Positions 7,746 through 15,000 of a stretch of DNA of 15,000 nucleotides are shown here, in pieces. A program made the translations under genes and the position numbers. Position 1 is the stretch's first letter, and each line of letters opens with the position of its first letter. This DNA comes from Chrysomallon squamiferum (lineage: Eukaryota; Mollusca; Gastropoda; Neomphalida; Peltospiridae). The notes under the pieces are model-generated. The model was not told the DNA's origin, did no database searches, and saw nothing but the letters and a program-made list of their open reading frames with translations. Location of the stretch: contig CM022671.1 of the NCBI GenBank assembly GCA_012295275.1, forward strand, positions 18,286,956 through 18,301,955, given 5' to 3'.

Positions 7746-8091
7746 GAGGAAAAAATATTGTGGTTTCTTTTCAATAATAGTCATTTCGTGTAGAGTGATT
7801 GGACGGTGGAATACATTATGTATGTCCCTTCCTTTGATTAACAGACTTTGGTTTTATCTTAGTGCTGAAGCAGATATAATAGAAAAACAGTTATTTTTTT
7901 TTTTTTTTTTTTTATTATTGATGCTGTGGTTTAGCTGTTTTGTTCATAATTCGCTTCACTTGAAATATCGCTATAAGCAGAAATGCAATATTTGTTTAGA
8001 TGTTTTAAAGTTTAAAAAAAAATAATAAAACAATTTATTTTTGATAACACACGAATAGTGCAATGACCTAGCTTTGAACGGCTATAGAAGG

Positions 8092-8092
<1 letters not shown>
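7746..8092. other. AT-rich unique DNA with a poly(T) run
   Basis: A poly(T) run lies at about 7894-7913. A 76-codon plus open frame (7795-8025) passes through the T run as poly-Phe and ends in poly-Lys. I do not regard it as a gene. Confidence 0.5.
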
Positions 8093-8145
<53 letters not shown>

Positions 8146-8367
8146 CAACAACAACAACAACAATAATCAACAACATCATGGACAACAATATCAAGAACAA
8201 AACCTCAGCAGCAACACAAATAACAACAACAACAACAATAGCAAAATCAATAACACCATCGACGTTATGAATCTCAGATTAAAAAAAAAAAAAAGCATCA
8301 GAAGGAAAAACAACAACAACAACCACAACAACCATCACAACAACAACAACAACAATAATAATAACAA
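8093..8367. repeat. AAT / AAC trinucleotide array with interruptions
   Basis: Pure AAT units run to about 8140, then AAC units to about 8163. Degenerate CAA/AAC-rich sequence follows, with a poly(A) run at 8281-8294 and further AAC/AAT units to about 8367. One plus frame is open from 8078 to a stop at 8513-8515, about 145 residues rich in Asn, Gln and His; its only internal ATG with a reasonable position is at 8267. Triplet slippage keeps frame, so openness is weak evidence of coding. Confidence 0.92.
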
Positions 8368-8704
8368 GGCAACAACATTTAGTTTTCATAAAGCCTCTCG
8401 TACAGACAGACATCACTTGACAATCATACAGACTGTCGTTTCAGCTAATGATAATACTGCTAACATTGGCGACTTACGATATTGGTTTCTCACTAAATTA
8501 ATTACTCACAGATAAGAATAGAGGACTGCAAATCGGCCATGAAGCCATCCGCGTCTTAGAAAGGTCGTCAGAAGATTTGGAGTTAATTAGCGAAGATGCG
8601 ATCAGCGAGGCGTAAACACGTCAGTTTTAGAAGACGCAGCGAAATCCACGCAGACTCGATTAAATCACGTTTTCCTGTTTCTTATATAGCCTCACTTTTT
8701 ATTA
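8368..8704. other. unique DNA, no gene recognised
   Basis: Mixed composition with some CpG, for example around 8595-8660. It includes the non-repetitive tail of the Asn-rich open frame (to 8515), which ends in roughly 47 residues that resemble no family I know. Confidence 0.45.
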
Positions 8705-9052
8705 ATATATATATATATATATGTATGTATGTATGTGTGTGTGTGTGTGTGTGTGTGAATATGCGTGTGGGTGTATGTATGTATGTGTGTGTGTGAATAT
8801 GTGTGTGTGTGTATGTTTGTATGTATGTTTCTGTGTATATATGCATTTATGTTATGTATGTGTATGTATGTGTATGTGTGTGTGTGTGTATGTATGTGTG
8901 TGTGTATGTGTGTGGGTGTATGTGTGTGTGTGTGTGTCTGAGGCATTTTTTTATGTATGAATGTATGTATGTATGTTTATATATGTATGTATATATATAT
9001 ATGTGTGTCCGTGTGTGTGTGTATGTTCGCGTATTGATATTTATGTATGTAT

Positions 9053-9089
<37 letters not shown>

Positions 9090-9165
9090 GCGTGCGTGCG
9101 TGTATGTGTATATATATATCTAAATATGTATGTACGTGTATGTATATATGTATATATGCATGTGT
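8705..9165. repeat. long TA / TATG / TG-rich tract
   Basis: About 460 bp of TA, TATG and TG units with scattered interruptions (for example near 8935-8952 and 9023-9046). Pure TG runs occur at about 8735-8757 and 9056-9083. Overlapping open frames on both strands read as Cys-Val/Tyr-Val or His-Thr repeats and come from the repeat. Extended alternation of pyrimidine and purine makes it a Z-DNA candidate. Confidence 0.97.
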
Positions 9166-10216
9166 GTATTTTTCAGTTAAATATTACCGTTACTGAAAAA
9201 TGTCAGAAAGCTAATTTTATTTGATTTACTCAGTTTTAAAATCTAATTTTTAAATCTCGCTTGAATAAGAGAATGGAATTTAAATCAAATTTAAAAAAAA
9301 AAAAAAAAAAATAAGTTTTTCAACCCTTTGTTAAATTTAATGCAATAAATAAATTAGTTTCCAATTCAGCGAGAAAAACGAATTCGCCTGTACTTCAACT
9401 ACCACTCTGCAAAAATTAGTTTAAATCAATCTTTTTATCTCATAAGCTACGACATTAGGCGAAAACAAATTTAAATTTATTTTAGACAGTCGGGAAATTC
9501 TAAAATATTAATCTGTATTAATAACACTTGTTTGAAAGCTTTATAAATCAGGCTGAGATTAACATTGCAGATATAACCGATAATTCTCACATATGGCTGT
9601 TTAGAATTAATTCAAATCGTGTATCTAATATTGAATTTCATCACCTTTGACATCGTGGAAATCGTTTAAAAACAAACACGTTGTGAATTGATATCTTGGG
9701 TGAGCAGTTCTGAACTTAGAATAATTAATAATTCTTTACGCTTTTTCAATGATTTTTAAACTTTTATAAAAGAGATTTATCGGGTTCTTTCGTCCAGAAA
9801 GTAACTCGATCGTTTGCAATCTTTGGTAATGTCTTTATATCTCTCCTATGAAAACTAAATAGTTAATTTTGAAATTAGATTATTTTACATTGATTTTTCC
9901 TTTTCAGCACGTACTAAATCTTATTTATTGTTTATTCTTTTATTTAATCTATCATTCTTTTTTTCAGTGTCATAATATTTTATATTTTATGGAAGAAATA
10001 AATGTTTTATTTAAGACTGTTCACAACACAGTTTTAATCTACGAATATACAACATCACACATATATAGTTAAGTTCATGTAGATAACGAAACAGAGAAAA
10101 CTCGCTATAATAAAAATTATTCTTTTTAAGTTAAGGGCCTTTTAACAAACTAAGAAAGGGACAATGTTTGGTAGGCTGGGGTGAATAGATATTGCAGCCT
10201 GCGACACCTCAACACA
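9166..10216. other. AT-rich unique DNA, no gene recognised
   Basis: About 1 kb with few repeats. A poly(A) run lies at 9293-9311, and the word TTTAAAT recurs several times between 9245 and 9475. A 67-codon plus open frame (9869-10072) is Phe/Tyr/Leu-rich and has no family resemblance. The last 75 bp (about 10140-10216) is less AT-rich and runs into an AAAT tract, an arrangement seen at the 3' ends of some non-LTR retroelements, but I cannot name one. Confidence 0.5.
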
Positions 10217-10217
10217 A

Positions 10218-10254
<37 letters not shown>

Positions 10255-10255
10255 A
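10217..10255. repeat. (AAAT)n microsatellite
   Basis: About nine AAAT units with one extra A at the start. Confidence 0.96.
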
Positions 10256-10340
10256 GTAAAAAAGGAACAAAGTAATTTTTTTTAATAAACTCTATGTTTG
10301 CTACCCACTAGCCATTAATATAAAGTATCCTGTGATTTGG

Positions 10341-10543
10341 TCTATACGTCTATCTGTCTGTCTATCTGCATATATATTCCTATATACCTGTCAGTCTGTT
10401 TGTTTGTCTGACTGTCTGTCTATCTATTATATCTGTCTATCTAGCTAACTTACCTGTCTGACTGTCTATTATATCTGTCTATCTAGCTAACTGATCTGTC
10501 TGTCTATACATTTTTCTGTGTATCTATCTGACTACCTGTAAAT
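10341..10543. repeat. CTGT / CTAT tetranucleotide array with a 42 bp duplication
   Basis: CTGT and CTAT units, diverged. Inside it, a segment around TATTATATCTG followed by CTAGCTAACT occurs twice (at 10425 and 10467, period 42 bp). A segmental duplication has therefore been laid over the tetranucleotide repeat. A second CTGT array lies at 14019. Confidence 0.92.
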
Positions 10544-10555
10544 CATCATTTGTAT

Positions 10556-11655
10556 CATGCACGCAATTCTTTTCTTTAAGAAAAGACGTTAACAACCACC
10601 GAAGTATCAAAACGTCAGTTCTGCAGTTTCGAGTCGGCCACAATCTATATTCACGGCAGAGACATTGCGCTTTAAGTTAATTGATATCACCTTGACAAAC
10701 ATTTCTGTATTCAGCATGCGCGAGACAGCTAAAGTGATCATCCGCAGTGTTGGACTTTATCAACATTTTGATTTCGTTTAGCCGTGTCTAATAAAACGAT
10801 CATCTTTCCTCGCCACTGCGGAACAATATTTTATTAAATATCCCGCGCAAACCAGTCAATGCGCGGCTTACATGAAATGTCCATCTCACTTAAACTGATT
10901 GTCTCTGGGGTTATTGTTGACCCTGCAATTAGACACCGATAGATATTCGTGTTTTAATAATATCAATAGCGTTCGCCATTAAGACAAACTCCGAAAAAAA
11001 AAAAAAAAAAAAAAAAAATCAAAATCTGACGATATCGGAAACTGTACTAATTACACACCACTTCAATTGGAGGCATGTAATTTAAAGGAATGTAAGAGTT
11101 TTCGGCCAATAGAAACCGTCATTAGATAAAATCAATCGCGCCACTCGACGGACGGATGAATTATTTGCCTTTCAACCAATGACGTCTCGTCTCTTTTCGC
11201 GGCGCTGTCAACCGAAGTCCTCGACAAACGCGAAAATATCTCTAACAGGTAAATTGGTCCGGGTACTTCCGCCTTAAGTGCGGTCTCATTGATTGTCACT
11301 TTGAGCGAAGAAAATGGAAGAAATAAATAGAACTAACTAGCAAAGCCCTATCGCTAATACTGGCAGTAATTTCCTAATTCATCGTGCATTTCATAATAAA
11401 AGAGATTATTAAAGTTGTAAGGAACTTGAAAGCGATATTAATGGTTTTAACGATCCCGCGCTGTTGTCGGCCGCGTGCGAAAAAGTCGTGGAAATCTTCG
11501 CCGGTGACGCGACGAGCTCTGTGAATTGAAAACGACGCTCGAAAAGTGGAGAGATTATTGTCGCACACACCCCCTGGATGGTTTGGTAATGTCAAAATCA
11601 GATGATGTTTGTCTGGGAAAGGGAATGCGTGTGCGTGAGTGGGCGTGAGGTGAGT
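10556..11655. promoter_or_regulatory. CpG-bearing unique island with CCAAT, CRE-like and splice-donor words
   Basis: This is the longest non-repetitive stretch, apart from a poly(A) run at 10994-11018. I count about 40 CpG between 11101 and 11580. CCAAT occurs at 11106 and 11176; the second runs into ATGACGTCT (CRE/ATF-like) and then TTTTCGCGGCG (E2F-like) by 11204. Donor-like words follow on the plus strand: CAG/GTAAAT at 11249 and the strong GAG/GTGAGT at 11650. A plus-strand promoter with an untranslated first exon would explain this, but a conserved enhancer is equally possible. No TATA box or coding exon is evident. Confidence 0.3.
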
Positions 11656-11668
11656 ATGTGCGAATGTG

Positions 11669-11683
11669 ACACACACACACACA

Positions 11684-11737
<54 letters not shown>
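11669..11737. repeat. (AC)n microsatellite
   Basis: About 34 AC units with one AG interruption. It starts 20 bp after the donor-like GAG/GTGAGT word. Confidence 0.98.
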
Positions 11738-11739
<2 letters not shown>

Positions 11740-11804
11740 GAGACCACATTTGTCATGAACAAATCCATAATGTATTTGTATGGGAATTCAGCGAATATGG
11801 TTGA

Positions 11805-12270
<466 letters not shown>

Positions 12271-13372
12271 AACCAACCACACAACTATTCCATCAACCCA
12301 CCAACAAACCATACAAACAACCTTCAACACAACCAACCAACTACACAACCAACCACACAACCAACCAGACAAACAACCAGACAACCATACAAACAACCTT
12401 CAGCACAAGAAACCACACAAACAACCAACCATACAAACAACCTTTAACACAACCAACCTTCAACACAACCAACCACACAAACAACCAACCATACAAACAA
12501 CCTTCAACACAACCAACCACACAACCAACCAGACAAACAACCTTCAACACAACCAACCACACAAATAACCAACCATACAAACAACCAACCACACAACCAA
12601 CCACACAACCAACCAACCACACAATCAACCAATCATACAAACAACCTTCAACACAACCAACCACACAACCAACCAGACATACAACCAACCACACAACCAA
12701 CCACACAAACAACCAACCATACAAACAACCTTCAACACAACCAACCACACAACCAACCAACCACACAACCAACCACACAAACAACCAACCATACAAACAA
12801 CCTTCAACACAACCAACCACACAACCAACCACACAACCAACCAACCACACAACCAACCACACAAACAATCAACCATACAAACAACCTTCAACACAACCAA
12901 CCACACAACCAACCAACCACACAACCAACCACACAAACAACCAACCATACAAACAACCTTCAACACAACCAACCACACAACCAACCAACCACACAACCAA
13001 CCACACAAACAACCAACCACACAAACAACCTTCAACACAACCAACCACACAACCAACCAACCATACAACCAACCAGACAAACAACCAATCATACAACCAA
13101 CCTTCAACACATCCAACCACACAAACAATCTTCAACACAACCAACCACACAATCAACCAACCACACAAACAACCAATCATACAACCAACCAACCACACAA
13201 ATAACCAACCACACAACCAACCAGACAAACAACCAACCTTCAACACATCCAACCACACAAACAACCTTCAACACAACCAACCACACAACCAACCAGACAA
13301 ACAACCTTCAACACAACCAACCACACAAATAACCAACCATACTACCTACCACACAACCAACCAACCAACGAA
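12271..13372. repeat. CCAA/ACAA minisatellite with 72 bp higher-order unit
   Basis: The plus strand is almost pure A and C. It is built from 4-base blocks (CCAA, CCAC, ACAA, CCAT, CCTT, CAAC). The landmark CCTTCAACAC or a close variant occurs 17 times from 12321 to 13305, and all 17 positions are congruent modulo 4. Spacings of 72 bp (five times) and 84 bp (twice, 72 plus a 12 bp block) dominate the centre. The 72 bp units at 12729 and 12885 are identical by eye and the one at 12957 differs at one base. Minus-strand open frames of 131-175 codons (Trp, Leu, Val, Cys, Gly) exist because stop codons are rare in this composition. Not a gene. Confidence 0.96.
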
Positions 13373-14018
13373 ACATGGCATTCTCAACTATTTTCAAAAA
13401 TACGTAACTGTCGGAATTCCAGTCTTTTAAGAGTTTGGTTATTTACTCTGACCTATAACTTAGACGCCAGTAAAAACTCAGCTTTGATGAAATGAGAGTC
13501 TGCATTAAAATTACAAACCAGCAAGCAATCGACCCGAATTTCACTAAAATGTCAAGTTCCAGAATCGTTAAAACAAAATACTAGTAATTTTAGTCTGCTG
13601 TTCTTTGAAGTTAACCTCCAGTTGAATCGATGCTTGATTCTAGTTTTTTTTTAAATTATTATTTTTTTTTTTACAAATCTTTTAATATGAATATACTGAT
13701 TTAAATTTATGTGTTTTTAAAATAATAATAATAAAAAATGATAGTTTGATTATATTTTTCTTAATTTGTTTTATAATGAAATGTATAGGTTTTACTGAAA
13801 TTTTGTGTATTTTATTCAGTATTATCACATGGATTCTTTTTATATAATCAAAAATAACAATTCTATAAAATATAAAGTAATTTAAGCTGTTTTCATTTTA
13901 ATAAAAGTCTATAACATAAAAAAATAATCTTTGCAGTTTCAAGGAAGTATATACAAACCAGTTGCCTTGTAGAAATCAGTAATTGATTATTTTACAAATA
14001 AGTTCCCTAAAACTGGAT
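13373..14018. other. AT-rich unique DNA, no gene recognised
   Basis: Strongly AT-rich and CpG-poor, especially 13620-13930. There is no open frame of useful length and no repeat structure beyond short A and T runs. Confidence 0.55.
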
Positions 14019-14108
14019 CTGTCTGTCTGTCTGTCTGTCTATCTGTCTGTCTGTCAGCCTGTCAGTCTGTCTATCTGTCTGTCAGTCAGTGTGTCTCTCT
14101 CAGTCAGT
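14019..14108. repeat. CTGT / CTAT / CAGT tetranucleotide array
   Basis: CTGT units with single CTAT and CAGT/CAGC variants. Same family as 10341-10543. Confidence 0.96.
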
Positions 14109-14436
14109 AGCAGCCGTTATTTTGAGAACAAATGTCGGACATTTTTAGGGTAATTTGTGTTTGATGAAGAAAATAGCCAGATAAAAAGAAAACGTGATAT
14201 AAAATGTTTCTGATTTGATAAAACAGCCGTGTTTAACGTTTTGTCTATTGAATTAGCAATGTCAAAATTGCCCATATCGGATAAACTAATTACATATGAC
14301 AAACCCCGTTTTTATAATGACCGACAAAGTCGTATTTCACTATACATACATATACCACTAAGCAAGACGATACGTTGCAAATCGTGTTAATAAGTACGAA
14401 AATTAGAGCAAATAAACACTCAAATTTATTTTGGAC
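14109..14436. other. unique DNA, no gene recognised
   Basis: A 61-codon minus open frame (14117-14302) has mixed composition but no family resemblance, and it is within the range expected by chance. Confidence 0.5.
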
Positions 14437-14514
14437 AAAAAAAAAAAAAAAAAAAAACTAACCTTATCGTAACGAAGAACAAAGAAATGAAGGTGCAAAA
14501 AAAAAAAAAAAAAA
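14437..14514. repeat. paired poly(A) runs
   Basis: Uninterrupted A runs at about 14437-14457 and 14497-14514 lie 39 bp apart. No retroelement body was recognised upstream of either. Confidence 0.94.
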
Positions 14515-15000
14515 CCCTGTCACGATTGGTTCTACAGCAAATTATTTATTTCTTGTTAACTACATTTTATTTCTTAAATTTTTGACGGGCACGTAAATGT
14601 GGATTTTAGACGAGTCCTTTCACTGGTAAATCCAGCCTTGGGGAGACTTAGTAAAACTTGCACAGATCGTCTAAGTAGGGTTTCGGTAATCGTCTTTAGA
14701 CCTGATTAAAAAACGAATGTCCTCTGGCTCACTGCTTTACTTGCACTAGTCCGGCTGGACCCGAGAACAGCGTAATGATCACACAACAAATCCAGCAGCC
14801 CGACGACCACTCATTAGTGCTCGTGTTCAAATCTCGGATCCTTCTTCTGATCAATATAAAATATCGAGTGTCGAGATTTTTATGTTTCTTTTGTCGACTC
14901 TTTTCAAAGTTTTTACATTCTGGGACGTGTCTCATCGACTTTCGTCCGTCCTTAGGTTGTGATAGGTCCCAGGAACGATCGTCATTAGTGAATCTGTTAA
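14515..15000. other. unique DNA with CpG to the window edge; no confirmed gene
   Basis: Mixed-complexity sequence. TTAGACGA at 14606 and TCGTCTAA at 14667 form an 8 bp inverted pair. The word GTTCAAATCTC near 14826 resembles a Pol III B box, but the nearest A-box-like TGGCTCACTG (about 14725) is about 100 bp upstream, too far for a tRNA. A 68-codon minus open frame (14729-14935) has no recognisable family. Confidence 0.45.

Noticed and set aside
8692-9224. Overlapping open frames on both strands with Cys-Val or His-Thr repeats
   Set aside because: They come from the TG/TATG tract, which lacks stops in several frames. Both strands being open together argues against coding.
10140-10255. Possible SINE or LINE 3' end leading into an AAAT tail
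   Set aside because: Only the arrangement is suggestive. I could not see Pol III boxes, a reverse-transcriptase frame or flanking target-site duplications.
12301-13372. CRISPR-like array of repeats and spacers
   Set aside because: There are no unique spacers. The intervals between landmarks are themselves made of the same 4-base blocks, and the context is eukaryotic.
14724-14840. A-box-like TGGCTCACTG and B-box-like GTTCAAATCTC, considered as a tRNA or tRNA-derived SINE
   Set aside because: The boxes are about 100 bp apart, the B box is imperfect, and no cloverleaf can be drawn between them.

Overview
The window looks like intergenic or intronic DNA from a large, repeat-rich animal genome. 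The background is AT-rich, with very long dinucleotide tracts, tetranucleotide families (AAAT, ACTA, TATG, CTGT/CTAT), trinucleotide arrays, many poly(A)/poly(T) runs and a 1.1 kb CCAA/ACAA minisatellite. There is no bacterial-style gene packing, no CRISPR array, and no rRNA or tRNA that I can recognise. The compound tracts of TA, then TATG, then TG, and the long GA/CT tracts, fit a mollusc and most of all a cephalopod. That placement is inference from repeat style, since no gene is available to anchor taxonomy.

Layout: 1-1.8 kb is dominated by T-rich DNA, a TA-GA compound tract and AAAT/ACTA arrays. From 1.8 to 2.5 kb is mostly unique, followed by a diverged minisatellite with 34-35 and 45 bp units (2466-2812). 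From 2.8 to 4.3 kb is unique AT-rich DNA with two long GA tracts. From 4.56 to 5.4 kb is an ACT/ATT array followed by unique sequence containing a start-codon and splice-donor-like motif. From 5.5 to 6.9 kb is a cluster of CT tracts whose flanks resemble each other, which suggests dispersed or duplicated repeat units. From 7.3 to 7.55 kb is a palindromic element that looks like a decayed DNA-transposon MITE. From 8.09 to 8.37 kb is an AAT/AAC array, and from 8.7 to 9.17 kb a long TG/TATG tract. From 9.2 to 10.3 kb is AT-rich unique DNA. From 10.56 to 11.65 kb is the least repetitive and most CpG-rich stretch, with CCAAT boxes, a CRE-like site and good splice-donor matches. From 11.67 to 11.91 kb are long AC and CT tracts. 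From 12.27 to 13.37 kb is the CCAA/ACAA minisatellite with a 72 bp higher-order unit. From 13.4 to 15 kb is AT-rich unique DNA with a CTGT array and two poly(A) runs.

I support no protein-coding gene. Nearly all longer open frames are translations of simple repeats (Ser-Leu or Arg-Glu from CT/GA, Cys-Val or His-Thr from TG/CA, poly-Asn or poly-Thr from trinucleotides, Trp-Leu-Val from the minisatellite) and are open because of composition. The most useful observations are the strict 4-base register and local homogenisation of the 12.3-13.4 kb minisatellite, the diverged 45 bp minisatellite, the repeated flanks of the CT tracts, the MITE-like palindrome, and the CpG-bearing regulatory-like island. 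I found no convincing evidence of a new multi-gene system here.
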